Both the position numbers and the translations under genes were made by a program. Below are positions 1 through 8,038 of a DNA stretch of 64,000 nucleotides, piece after piece. This stretch comes from Maritalea porphyrae. GTDB taxonomy: Bacteria; Pseudomonadota; Alphaproteobacteria; Rhizobiales; Devosiaceae. The number at the start of each line of letters is the position of its first letter. Position 1 is the stretch's first letter. A model generated the notes under the pieces. That model had not been told where the DNA came from and did not search any database. It saw nothing but the letters and a program-made list of their open reading frames with translations. The stretch is taken from assembly GCF_030159895.1 (NCBI RefSeq), contig NZ_BSNI01000002.1:1762306-1826305 (forward strand), given 5' to 3'.

Positions 1-494
1 ATTTGGCAGGTGCCGCTGCTGGCTATGTAATGACCGATGCTGCGAAGCTGTTCGCAGTGGGCCCTGAGGTTGAGCTCTATGTCGATCAATTGACGCTGGA
101 AGCTTGGGCAGGTTGGGCGAACGTTGACTATGTGTCGCCCTTCAGAACCGATGCGAGTGGATATTTTGCTTTGGCCGACATTGCGTACTATGCAACCGAC
201 AATACGCGCCTCAGCGTTGGCGGCGGCACCATTTTGGGAACAGAGACCATCAACTTCACGGTCGAGCATTCGTTTGTAGAGTCTGCTTTGCCATTCTCAT
301 TGACGGGTAAACTGGCTTGGGACGAGGGCTTTGGTACGCGGGCAACGGTTGGGTTCAAGTCCTACTTCGGCGACGAAGGTAAATCCTTGATCGATCGCCA
401 CCGTCAGGATGACCCAAGAAATCTTGGCTTGGACATGTTCATCGGCACACTGCCTGCCGAATCTGAGCCTGAGTGCACCGAATGTGATGCATAG
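1..494 (+). CDS. C-terminal part of an exported beta-strand-rich (outer-membrane-like) protein, 5' end outside window
   Basis: The frame is open from the first bases, so the real start lies upstream; about 163 residues are visible. They alternate hydrophobic and polar residues with many Gly, Thr and aromatic positions (for example LEAWAGWANVDYVSP and RLSVGGGTI), the pattern of amphipathic beta strands. The chain ends in a polar tail, KSLIDRHRQDDPRN, followed by a Cys-containing acidic end (ESEPECTECDA). That suggests a beta-barrel or surface protein, but I recognise no specific family. A strong intrinsic terminator follows 30 bases after the stop codon. Its function is unknown. Confidence 0.6.
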   Translation, partial: LAGAAAGYVMTDAAKLFAVGPEVELYVDQLTLEAWAGWANVDYVSPFRTDASGYFALADIAYYATDNTRLSVGGGTILGTETINFTVEHSFVESALPFSLTGKLAWDEGFGTRATVGFKSYFGDEGKSLIDRHRQDDPRNLGLDMFIGTLPAESEPECTECDA

Positions 495-523
495 CCAATA
501 ATTTCCATTGCTAGATGCTTTGA

Positions 524-550
524 AGCCCGGCCTTGTTGCCGGGTTTTTTG
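524..550 (+). terminator. Rho-independent terminator
   Basis: The 6-bp stem CCCGGC (526-531) / GCCGGG (538-543) has a 6-base loop and is followed directly by six T residues (544-549). It ends transcription of the exported-protein gene and lies just before the convergent permease gene. Confidence 0.85.
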
Positions 551-551
551 T

Positions 552-1319
552 TTACGCGAAGTACGTTGTGTAGAAGAAATAGACGGTAAGCCCGAAACCA
601 TAAACAACAACGAAGTTTCTGATCGACGATGCGGGCAATAAGTAGGAGAGCTTTGCTGCTGCAAACCCGCCAATTGTTGCGCCGATCAACGCAATTGTGC
701 CCGCTTGCCACTCAATCGAGCCACTCATTGAAAAGCGTACGACCGCGGTAATTGACACTAGAAACGAGATGAGCAATTTAAGACCATTCATGGCATTTAA
801 GTCTTGGTATCCGGCAAGGACTAAATAGGCCAGCAGGATTATGCCCAGTCCTGCATTGAAGAAGCCGCCATAAAAGCAAATAAGCGCTAAGAATACCGTC
901 GTAACAATCGCGCCAGTACGTGCACCATTTTTGCTGGTTGTTCGGCGGTTCGCCATCCATTGATTGAACTGTCCACCAAAAGTAAAAGCAACTACCGCAA
1001 ATAACATCAACCAGGGGATTAGTCCTTCAAACTGCGCGTCTGAAACCCGCAGCAATGCTTCGGCACCCAAAAATCCAGCAACAAGTGCGATAATGGAATA
1101 GACAAGCAGTTTGTCCTTGTGACGCAAAATATCTTGCCAAAAGCCGATAGCGCCACTGCCATATCCTGGTAAACATGCATAAGTGTTGGTGGCATTGGCC
1201 ATGATTGGTGGCACGCCAACAAACAAAAGCGCTGGAAATATTACAAAAGAGCCACCGCCGGCCAAAGAATTCAGCGCGCCGGCCAAAAGGCCCGCGGCAA
1301 AGAGAATTAGTATTTCCAC
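552..1319 (-). CDS. TauE/SafE (DUF81) family membrane permease
   Basis: A 255-residue multi-spanning membrane protein of the sulfite exporter TauE/SafE family, which moves organosulfur compounds or other anions across the inner membrane. It shows the family hallmark near the N-terminus (LLAGALNSLAGGGSFVIFPALL, then ANATNTYACLPGYGSGAIGF) and several hydrophobic segments. I chose the GTG at 1319 because GAGG lies 8 bases upstream and the protein then has the usual family length of about 250 residues. The frame is open back to 1430, but that extension is polar and unlike the family. It is convergent with the gene at the window start and divergent from the GST gene. The substrate is unknown. Confidence 0.85.
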   Translation of the reverse strand: MEILILFAAGLLAGALNSLAGGGSFVIFPALLFVGVPPIMANATNTYACLPGYGSGAIGFWQDILRHKDKLLVYSIIALVAGFLGAEALLRVSDAQFEGLIPWLMLFAVVAFTFGGQFNQWMANRRTTSKNGARTGAIVTTVFLALICFYGGFFNAGLGIILLAYLVLAGYQDLNAMNGLKLLISFLVSITAVVRFSMSGSIEWQAGTIALIGATIGGFAAAKLSYLLPASSIRNFVVVYGFGLTVYFFYTTYFA

Positions 1320-1437
1320 GTTTGTTGCCTCGTACGTGTATTTCGGCCCACAATAGCCCATCGTTCGCGTCCATAGATAGGACGAAGTTGTGACAAATCG
1401 TCCAAACACAAAAACGTGTCTATGCGTCACTTGAAGC

Positions 1438-1459
1438 TTTATCGTAATTGTACGATAAA
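1438..1459. promoter_or_regulatory. 22-bp inverted repeat, candidate operator
   Basis: Arms TTTATCGTA and TACGATAAA are perfect reverse complements separated by ATTG. The site lies in the divergent gap between the permease and the GST gene, ending 30 bases before the GST start codon. This is where a repressor dimer would block the promoter. The cognate regulator is not identified. Confidence 0.5.
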
Positions 1460-1489
1460 TAGACGAGTATTATTTGAAAAGGGTAGATT

Positions 1490-2194
1490 ATGTCCGCAAT
1501 TCAGACGCAGCCGATCGAGCTATATTATTGGCCAACCCCCAATGGCTTTAAGATCTCGATACTACTTGAAGAACTGGGTGTGCCTTACACATTGAAGTTG
1601 GTGAATATTGGTCGAGGCGAGCAGTTTGAGCCCGATTTTCTCAAGATTGCGCCGAATAATCGAATGCCTGCGATAATTGACCCTGAAGGTCCGGGCGGCA
1701 AGCCAATCTCTGTTTTCGAATCTGGCGCCATTATGAAATATCTGGGCGAGAAATTTGACAAGTTCTACCCCGCCGATTTGCGCCAACGGGTTGCCGTTGA
1801 TGAATGGCTGATGTGGCAAATGGGCGGCTTTGGCCCAATGCTCGGTCAAAACCACCATTTCGGCAAATATGCGCCAGAAAAGATTCCTTATGCAATCAAG
1901 CGATATGTCGACGAAGCCAACCGGCTATATGGCGTACTAAATCGTCGCCTTGAAGGCCGTGATTTTGTGGTTGATGACTATTCAATTGCGGACATGGCTA
2001 TTATCGGTTGGGCGCTTGGCCATGAAGGTCAACAAATTGACATCAATGAACACCCAAACGTCAAAAACTGGATTGATCGGATGTTGGCGCGTCCTGCCGT
2101 GCAAGTTGGGCTAGCCGTTGGCAAAAAGGAACGGGAGCAGCTGAACATTGCATCTGACAAAGAAGCTCAAAAGGTTTTGTTCGGCCAGCGCTAA
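1490..2194 (+). CDS. Glutathione S-transferase family protein, YfcG/YghU (Ure2-like) type
   Basis: A 234-residue cytosolic thiol-transferase or disulfide reductase using glutathione. The N-terminal thioredoxin-like domain (about residues 8-90) carries the TPNGFKISILLEELG and APNNRMPAI segments seen in the YfcG/YghU group, whose members act as GSH-dependent disulfide reductases. ESGAIMKYL is the usual glutathione-binding Glu-Ser loop. The helical C-terminal domain includes SIADMAIIGW. A 22-bp palindrome sits upstream, and the gene may share control with the divergent permease. The start is ATG with AAGGGTAG upstream. The exact substrate is unknown. Confidence 0.9.
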   Translation: MSAIQTQPIELYYWPTPNGFKISILLEELGVPYTLKLVNIGRGEQFEPDFLKIAPNNRMPAIIDPEGPGGKPISVFESGAIMKYLGEKFDKFYPADLRQRVAVDEWLMWQMGGFGPMLGQNHHFGKYAPEKIPYAIKRYVDEANRLYGVLNRRLEGRDFVVDDYSIADMAIIGWALGHEGQQIDINEHPNVKNWIDRMLARPAVQVGLAVGKKEREQLNIASDKEAQKVLFGQR

Positions 2195-2208
2195 GAATTC
2201 AGGAGAGG

Positions 2209-2231
2209 GGGTCAGAATCCAATTCTGACCC
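2209..2231. repeat. Perfect 10-bp stem-loop, REP-like palindrome
   Basis: GGGTCAGAAT and ATTCTGACCC pair perfectly around a CCA loop. No T-run follows, so it is a weak candidate for a terminator. Palindromes of this form occur as dispersed extragenic repeats in many proteobacteria, which is my inference for this copy; only one copy is seen in this window. Confidence 0.55.
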
Positions 2232-2313
2232 AATCTTCAAGAAGACACAAAACTCTCAAGACACAACCACGCACGCGCAGCTCATTCTCGCTCAGCAGCT
2301 CTAAACTGCCTTG

Positions 2314-2643
2314 TTACATTTTGCCGTCAAATGGATTGTGGAGCTCTCCCGGCAATTTGCATTGAATTATATCTGCACTCACGCGAAGCAAAGGCATGCC
2401 CAATATCGGTCGGCCACCGAGCGCCGGGTCAGGGTTGCGAATGTCGCGTAAACCCGATTTGGCCGGCTTAGAGACTATGCCGTAGAAATCGTCCCCGCAT
2501 CTCTCTATTGTGATCTCGGCTTTGTCTTTGGTCAGCCAAGTACCAGTTGGGTCGTTCGCCAACGCAGCTGGTGAAGTCAGAATTGCTAGCAATAGCATAG
2601 TGATAGCAATTGAATTTCGATAAAGTTTTTCTCCAAACAAGGC
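2314..2643 (-). pseudogene. DUF2147-family exported protein, truncated and probably broken
   Basis: The visible reading frame contains a signal-peptide-like stretch (ITMLLLAILTSPAALA) and then the start of a DUF2147 domain: GTWLTKDKAEITIERCGDDFYG, then RDIRNPDPALGGRPILG. DUF2147 proteins normally continue for about 40 more residues after the NPxDGK element. Here translation stops immediately after NPFDGKM. At the 5' end a good GGAG site is followed by a CTT codon rather than a start, with the next ATG only inside the signal peptide; the frame is open further to 2718. I read this as a decaying gene of unknown, periplasmic function. Confidence 0.5.
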
Positions 2644-2852
2644 TTTTTCTTGATCTGTATCAGCATTCAAACTTGGCCAAATTTCAACGTTCGCTAAGTG
2701 ACCCATTTGTTGCGGCAATGCATGCCTCGATAATCCAATGATATGATTGCGCTTGCCCTAAATTGCAACGCGCGAAAATAATTGAACAGAATCTGCATAA
2801 AAATATGACGAGAGACTTGATTTGCATGCCGGATTGAGATTTAAGCGCCCGT

Positions 2853-2942
2853 GGAGAGGTGGCCGAGTGGTCGAAGGCGCGCCCCTGCTAAGGGCGTAGG
2901 CGGGTAACTGTCTCGAGGGTTCGAATCCCTTCCTCTCCGCCA
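2853..2942 (+). tRNA. tRNA-Ser (anticodon GCU)
   Basis: The acceptor stem GGAGAGG (2853-2859) pairs with CCTCTCC (2932-2938), with G discriminator and encoded CCA (2940-2942). The anticodon stem CGCCC/GGGCG encloses loop CTGCTAA with anticodon GCT at 2887-2889. The long variable arm is typical of serine tRNAs, and the T arm reads GGTTCGAATCC. It reads AGC/AGU codons. Its 3' end borders the accessory region. Confidence 0.97.
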
Positions 2943-3257
2943 TTACTTTTACGTGAAGTTGTGCTTGTTGGTAGGGACGCTGCCGCCCCCGCTACATTGC
3001 TCGTATCTGTAATCATTTTTTGGCTTAGTGATCAGTGTTCGCCAGATGTCGAACTCAGTCTCGCTGTAAGTAGTGAACAATACTGTTTGTCATGTTAGCC
3101 TCGTCGGAATCCTTCCCTAACAAATTTCTTGATTTATTACTCTCCGAAACACAGCTTTCGCCTGTATTGAATGGGTGTAAGGATGCGATAGTTTCACTCA
3201 TGTTCGTGAACAAGTGCGAGTAAATTTGGTTATCAATTTCGGCAGCTAACGGGGTTG
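2943..3257. other. 315-bp gap after tRNA-Ser, no gene seen
   Basis: I see no credible ORF, integrase, or repeat of the tRNA 3' end in this stretch. It separates the tRNA from the remnant of a LysR gene and may be decayed sequence at the edge of an island. Confidence 0.5.
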
Positions 3258-3704
3258 CTAAGACAAGTCGGCGAGCCCTTTGTATTTCATTTGTTCAAAA
3301 ATGGCGCTGTCTAGCTCATAGACTTTTTCTACTTCACCTTTAGCTAACTTCGCAGCAGGGGTTAGCACCTGATCATGACGAGTTAACAGCGAGTAGGTCT
3401 CAACGCTAATATCTAAGTCCAAGTCAATTTGGGCAATTGCACCTTGGCGCATGAATTCATCGGCCACTGACTTCGCAATGGGAGCGATAGCATTGGTGTT
3501 CCGTATGGTAGCCAAGGTAAATAAAAAGGACGAAGTTGACAGAACGCGTTTTGGATAGCCCATCTTATGATTACGCAAATATCTTTCTACGGTGGTGCGC
3601 AAAATCGCACCAATTGGCGGCAAAACCCAGTCTTGCGACAAAAGCTCGACGAATCTATCCACGATGTGGAAGAAGCTAGCAACTAGTTCCTTTAGTGCTC
3701 CCAT
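3258..3704 (-). pseudogene. LysR-type regulator, C-terminal effector-domain remnant
   Basis: The 148 residues match only the distal part of a LysR substrate-binding domain: DWVLPPIGAILRTTVERYL, then SFLFTLATIRNTNAIAPIAKSVA, then SLLTRHDQVLTPAAKL. The N-terminal helix-turn-helix and first half of the effector domain are missing, and nothing resembling them lies between this ORF and the LacI gene upstream. A full LysR protein is about 300 residues. It was probably a sugar-responsive regulator, given the neighbours, but it cannot bind DNA as it stands. Confidence 0.7.
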
Positions 3705-3820
3705 ATACTTATGTGACGAGGGGCAAGTATTCTCACCATATTAACACTAATCGATTGTTTAGGCGTTGTTTTGCTGTAAGCAGGCCGAACAAGAGACTGC
3801 TCCGATTGGCTGATGCTTTT

Positions 3821-4888
3821 TTACGAACTAGATGAATTTTCCAGCAAGTTCCCCAATCGAATTTGTGGTTCAAGAACTATTTTTTCAGATTCAATGCTCA
3901 TCTCGCCGGTACACCTTCTCAATAGAATCTTCGCGGCTGCCGACCCGATGCCTGCGCGGTCCGTTACGGAAGTGCCTAGTTTGCCGGGAAAGCAATTTGA
4001 GATGTCCATGCCGTTGAAACCGATCAATGCCAAATCTTCTGGGACTGCAATCTGCTTTTCGATACACCTGAATAATGCACCGGCTGCAATGTCGTCGTTC
4101 GAAAAGTAGATGCAGTCCAACTCTGGATGAGCTGATAACGCTTCATCGACAAGTCCACGGCCGACAGAAATGGTGGATACAGAATCGACATTGTAGTCGC
4201 AAACCAGGTTATGCCCCGCTTCATCAAGCGCGCGTATAAATCCGGCTTTTCGTTTGGCAGCGCGAAAATCATTCTCGATAATGCAACCAATAAACCCAAT
4301 TCTTTCTCGACCGGTTTCTAACAACGCCCTAGCCATATCGTAGCCAGCTTTTTCATGCGAGAAGCCGACAACAGAATCGATGATATCTCCATCCGTATCC
4401 ATAATTTGAACCAACGGTATTTTTGCCTGCCTCAAGATTAGTTTTGTGCTTTCAGGAAAATTGGTTCCAGTGACAATTAGTCCAGCCGGTCTCCAAGAAA
4501 GGATATTCTTGATGACTTCGTACTCCTTTTCCTCATCGTAGTCCGACACGCCAAATACAGGTTGGAAAATTGTATCGTCCAGCGCACCCGTGATGCCGCT
4601 CATGACATGAGAAAAAACGATGTTGGTTAGGTTTGGAAGGACCACGCCGATGAGATTTGAATTGGTTTTCGTCAAAGATGCGGCGAGATGGTTGCCGACG
4701 TAACCTATTTCTTTTGCGGCTTTTTTGACTTTCTCAACATTCACCTTAGAAACATCGTTTGCGCCGCGGAGCGCGCGCGAGGCCGTCATCTTACTTACTC
4801 CTGCAGCCTCAGCAACATCCTTCAACGTTATTTCTTTTTTCAAATTCTCGTCCTTCACGGATAGGAGGTGAATCGCCTCCCCACGCAT
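3821..4888 (-). CDS. LacI-family transcriptional repressor of the pentonate operon
   Basis: A DNA-binding repressor of about 340-355 residues. The helix-turn-helix reads ITLKDVAEAAGVSKMTASRALRG, followed by the hinge-helix region (NHLAASLTKTNSNLIGVVLPN) and a periplasmic-binding-protein-like sugar domain. It is transcribed divergently from the dehydratase gene, and a perfect 22-bp palindrome with central CG lies between them, typical of LacI-family operators. The inducer is therefore probably a pentose acid or its breakdown product. The start is uncertain: ATG 4888 gives an extra 20 residues before the conserved HTH, and later GTG or TTG codons are possible. Confidence 0.9.
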   Translation of the reverse strand: MRGEAIHLLSVKDENLKKEITLKDVAEAAGVSKMTASRALRGANDVSKVNVEKVKKAAKEIGYVGNHLAASLTKTNSNLIGVVLPNLTNIVFSHVMSGITGALDDTIFQPVFGVSDYDEEKEYEVIKNILSWRPAGLIVTGTNFPESTKLILRQAKIPLVQIMDTDGDIIDSVVGFSHEKAGYDMARALLETGRERIGFIGCIIENDFRAAKRKAGFIRALDEAGHNLVCDYNVDSVSTISVGRGLVDEALSAHPELDCIYFSNDDIAAGALFRCIEKQIAVPEDLALIGFNGMDISNCFPGKLGTSVTDRAGIGSAAAKILLRRCTGEMSIESEKIVLEPQIRLGNLLENSSSS

Positions 4889-4939
4889 GTTTCTGAGATT
4901 TTAGACCACATTGTTTGGTTGCATTGCCAGAAAAATGTG

Positions 4940-4968
4940 TTGACCACGCATCGCCGTAGGGGTAAATG
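4940..4968 (+). promoter_or_regulatory. Possible promoter for the pentonate operon
   Basis: TTGACC (4940-4945) and TAAATG (4963-4968) are 17 bases apart. The -10 match is weak, but it directly abuts the LacI-type palindrome, so repressor binding there would block initiation. Inferred from position and sequence. Confidence 0.35.
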
Positions 4969-4989
4969 TATCGATACCGGTATCGATAC
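4968..4989. promoter_or_regulatory. LacI-family operator palindrome
   Basis: A perfect 22-bp palindrome whose core is TATCGATACCGGTATCGATA (4969-4988). A central CG step is characteristic of LacI/GalR-family operators. It lies between the divergent LacI-type regulator and the dehydratase gene, 34 bases before the latter's ATG. No second copy was noticed in the operon. Confidence 0.75.
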
Positions 4990-5023
4990 CAGTTGTGGTT
5001 GCGATGCTTTCGTAGTTTAGAAA

Positions 5024-6838
5024 ATGGGTCCAAAAGTGTCTGCAAAAAGAATAACAGCGCAGCAATTACGCTCTCGGCAGTGGTTTGATAATCCAGACGA
5101 CCCTGAAATGACGGCGCTGTATCTAGAAAAATACATCAACTATGGCTTAACCTGGGAAGAGCTACGGTCCGGCAAGCCAATAATCGGCATCGCTCAGACT
5201 GGTAGCGACCTCAGCCCATGCAATCGACACCATTTGGAACTCACGAAACGGGTGAGAGATGGGATCATTGCAGCGGGGGGAACCCCGCTCGAAATCCCAG
5301 TGCACCCAATTCAAGAGACGGGCAAACGCCCAACCGCCAACCTTGATCGCAATCTAACATATTTGGGGCTGGTGGAAGCTTTGCATGGGTATCCGATCGA
5401 TGCCGTTGTTTTAAATATCGGTTGTGACAAGACCACTCCTGCATTGCTGATGGCAGCCGCAACCGTAGATATACCCGCCATTGCACTCTCTGTTGGTCCA
5501 ATGCTCAACGGTTGGTTGAATGGAAAACGTGCGGGCTCAGGGACAGTTGTCTGGGAGGCGCGCAAGAAACTCGCCGCTGGAGAAATTGACGATCAGCAGT
5601 TTCTCGAGATGGCTGCTGCATCTGTCCCTTCGGTTGGATATTGCAACACAATGGGTACTGCGAGCACGATGAATTCTCTTGCAGAGATTTTGGGAATGCA
5701 ATTGCCCGGATCTGCATCTATCCCAGCACCATTGCGTGAGCGCGGACAAGTCTCATACCAAACTGGCCAGCGAATTGTCGAAATGGTTTGGGAGGATCTT
5801 AAGCCGTCCGATATCATGACGCGCGAAGCATTTGAGAATGCCATTGTTATGTGTTCCGCGTTAGGCGGTTCGACAAATGCCCCCATACATCTGAACGCGA
5901 TAGCGCGCCATTTGGGGTGCGAGCTGTCGAATGACGATTGGCAACGTTTCGGATATGACATTCCACTATTGGTAAATCTCCAACCTGCCGGGGAATATCT
6001 TTCCGAAGATTTTTATAGGGCGGGTGGCGTTCCCGCTGTTGCAGGCAACATGCTTTTTGCCGGCCTTATTCCTAACCCGGATGCGATCACCTGTAATGGG
6101 CAAACACTGGCCGCAAACTATGCCGGATCGCCAAGCCATAACGAAGACGTTATTCGTCCGGTTTCTAAACCGATGAAATCCAAAGCTGGTTTTCTGAACC
6201 TAAAGGGCAATCTATTCGAAAGCTCCATCATGAAAACGAGTGTGATCTCTGACGAGTTTCACGAGACATACTTTAACAATGTGGGTGAGCCTGGGACATT
6301 TGAAGGCACCGCTATTGTTTTTGATGGGCCCGAAGACTTCAACAAAAGAATAGACGACCCTGCCCTCAATGCAACCGCCTCGAGCATCCTTGTCATGCGG
6401 GGAACAGGGCCGCTGGGATATCCGGGCGGGGCCGAAGTCGTGAACATGAGACCGCCGGCCTATCTGCTCAAAAGTGGAGTAACGGCCTTGCCTTGTATTG
6501 GTGACGGTCGTCAGTCAGGCACCTCAGGTTCGCCATCAATTCTAAATGCGGCACCCGAAGCTGCGGCAGGTGGGGGGCTTAGCATTCTTAAGACCGGTGA
6601 CCCAATCAGAATTGACCTCAATGAATGCTCTGTAAACGTCCTGTTAGACGACGACGAAATTGATCGCAGATATGCGGAACTTGAAAAAGCCGGGGGATTT
6701 AAAGTGCCAGAAAGCCAGACGCCATGGCAAAAACTGTTTCGTGAGAACGTTAAACAGTTCGACGAAGGCATGGTCTTCGAAGGCGCTACGGAGTTCCGCT
6801 CTGTCGCTAAAAAATCAATGCCTCGCAACAACCACTAG
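5024..6838 (+). CDS. xylD: Pentonate dehydratase, IlvD/EDD family (D-xylonate dehydratase type)
   Basis: A 604-residue iron-sulfur enzyme that removes water from an aldonic acid, here most likely D-xylonate to 2-keto-3-deoxy-D-xylonate. The start ([20 protein letters not shown]) and the [13 protein letters not shown] segment closely resemble Caulobacter XylD as I recall it. Three likely cluster or metal cysteines are Cys66 (SPCNRHH), Cys134 (GCDKTTPA) and Cys207 ([10 protein letters not shown]). It is the first gene of a LacI-controlled operon with an FAH-family dehydratase, an aldehyde dehydrogenase, an ABC transporter and a lactonase, the layout of a Weimberg pathway. L-arabinonate remains possible as substrate. 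No strong ribosome site precedes ATG 5024. Confidence 0.88.
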   Translation: MGPKVSAKRITAQQLRSRQWFDNPDDPEMTALYLEKYINYGLTWEELRSGKPIIGIAQTGSDLSPCNRHHLELTKRVRDGIIAAGGTPLEIPVHPIQETGKRPTANLDRNLTYLGLVEALHGYPIDAVVLNIGCDKTTPALLMAAATVDIPAIALSVGPMLNGWLNGKRAGSGTVVWEARKKLAAGEIDDQQFLEMAAASVPSVGYCNTMGTASTMNSLAEILGMQLPGSASIPAPLRERGQVSYQTGQRIVEMVWEDLKPSDIMTREAFENAIVMCSALGGSTNAPIHLNAIARHLGCELSNDDWQRFGYDIPLLVNLQPAGEYLSEDFYRAGGVPAVAGNMLFAGLIPNPDAITCNGQTLAANYAGSPSHNEDVIRPVSKPMKSKAGFLNLKGNLFESSIMKTSVISDEFHETYFNNVGEPGTFEGTAIVFDGPEDFNKRIDDPALNATASSILVMRGTGPLGYPGGAEVVNMRPPAYLLKSGVTALPCIGDGRQSGTSGSPSILNAAPEAAAGGGLSILKTGDPIRIDLNECSVNVLLDDDEIDRRYAELEKAGGFKVPESQTPWQKLFRENVKQFDEGMVFEGATEFRSVAKKSMPRNNH

Positions 6839-6879
6839 TAACAAAACAGGCCAAAAAGAAAGCAAACTGGAATGGAAAA

Positions 6880-8019
6880 ATGTTCACGTTAGATCGCAAA
6901 GGCCTTCATGTTGGTCGCGTTTGGAATCCAGAAGTCCAGGGGCCATCGGTAGTCACCGTTCGCGGTGGTATCGTTTTTGATATCACTTCATTTGAGGCGC
7001 CGACAGTCCGAGACGTTTTGGAAATGCCTAATCCTGCGGACTATATAAGAACTGTTGCCGGCGCCGAGCTTTGCACCGTCGAAAAATTGGCCGCTGCGAA
7101 TAGTGTGAACAAAAACGATCTCCATCTGCTTGCTCCGTGCGACTTACAAGCGGTCAAGGCGTGCGGCGTTACCTTTGCAAGTTCCATGGTAGAACGCGTG
7201 ATCGAAGAGCAGGCTGCAGGTGATGCCGACAAGGCCAATGCCATAAGAGCAAGGATTGGCAACGCAATCGGTGCGAACCTACGCAACGTAAAAGCAGGTT
7301 CGCCCGAAGCGCAAAAAGTCAAACAGGCACTGCAAAATGAAGGGCTTTGGAGCCAGTATCTAGAGGTTGGAATTGGACCTGATGCGGAAGTGTTTTCCAA
7401 AGCTCAAACGCTTTCAGCAGTTGGATCAGGTGCAGAGGTTGGCATCCATCCAATCTCGAACTGGAACAATCCTGAACCTGAAGTTGTGTTGGCCGTTGCT
7501 TCAACAGGTGAAATCAAGGGTGCAACCCTTGGGAACGACGTAAACCTAAGAGATGTCGAAGGTAGGTCTGCGCTTTTATTGTCCAAAGCAAAAGACAATA
7601 ACGCCTCTTGCGCAATTGGACCATTTATTCGACTTTTCGACGATACTTTTTCGTTGGATGACATCCGACAAGCCGAGGTCGATCTTCTTGTCGAGGGTGA
7701 CGATGACTATGTGATGCGTGGTCATAGTTCGATGAAGGAAATCAGCAGAGATCCTGCCGATCTCGTATCTCAGGTCATTGGTCGCCACCATCAATATCCT
7801 GATGGCTTTATGCTGTTTTTGGGTACGCTTTTTGCCCCAACTGAAGACAGAGACCATCCGGGCCAAGGGTTCACACATAAAATCGGTGACAAGGTCACAA
7901 TCTCGTCGGCAAAACTTGGCGCGCTAACCAACATCGTTCGCTTTTCAACCGATTGTCCGGAGTGGACGTTTGGGGTGTCTCATTTGATGCGCAATCTTTC
8001 TGCCCGAAATCTAATTTAG
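6880..8019 (+). CDS. xylX: FAH-family 2-keto-3-deoxy-pentonate dehydratase
   Basis: A 379-residue fumarylacetoacetate-hydrolase-fold protein. In Weimberg pathways this family (Caulobacter XylX) dehydrates 2-keto-3-deoxyxylonate to 2-oxoglutarate semialdehyde. The metal site is visible as an ExE pair (PEPEVVL) with the downstream Asp in GNDVNLRDVEGRS. An N-terminal extension of about 150 residues precedes the catalytic fold. It follows the dehydratase gene after 41 bases and precedes the semialdehyde dehydrogenase, so position and family agree on the step. The choice of pentose isomer is inferred. Confidence 0.85.
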   Translation: MFTLDRKGLHVGRVWNPEVQGPSVVTVRGGIVFDITSFEAPTVRDVLEMPNPADYIRTVAGAELCTVEKLAAANSVNKNDLHLLAPCDLQAVKACGVTFASSMVERVIEEQAAGDADKANAIRARIGNAIGANLRNVKAGSPEAQKVKQALQNEGLWSQYLEVGIGPDAEVFSKAQTLSAVGSGAEVGIHPISNWNNPEPEVVLAVASTGEIKGATLGNDVNLRDVEGRSALLLSKAKDNNASCAIGPFIRLFDDTFSLDDIRQAEVDLLVEGDDDYVMRGHSSMKEISRDPADLVSQVIGRHHQYPDGFMLFLGTLFAPTEDRDHPGQGFTHKIGDKVTISSAKLGALTNIVRFSTDCPEWTFGVSHLMRNLSARNLI

Positions 8020-8038
8020 CTCGAAATTTGGATGTTCA

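Noticed and set aside
2758-2943. Minus-strand ORF of 61 residues across the tRNA-Ser
   Set aside because: It is the antisense of the tRNA; such AERKGFEPSRQL-type ORFs are a known artefact of serine tRNA genes.
5265-5961. Several minus-strand ORFs over the dehydratase gene
   Set aside because: They are shadow frames; the plus-strand gene has continuous family motifs.
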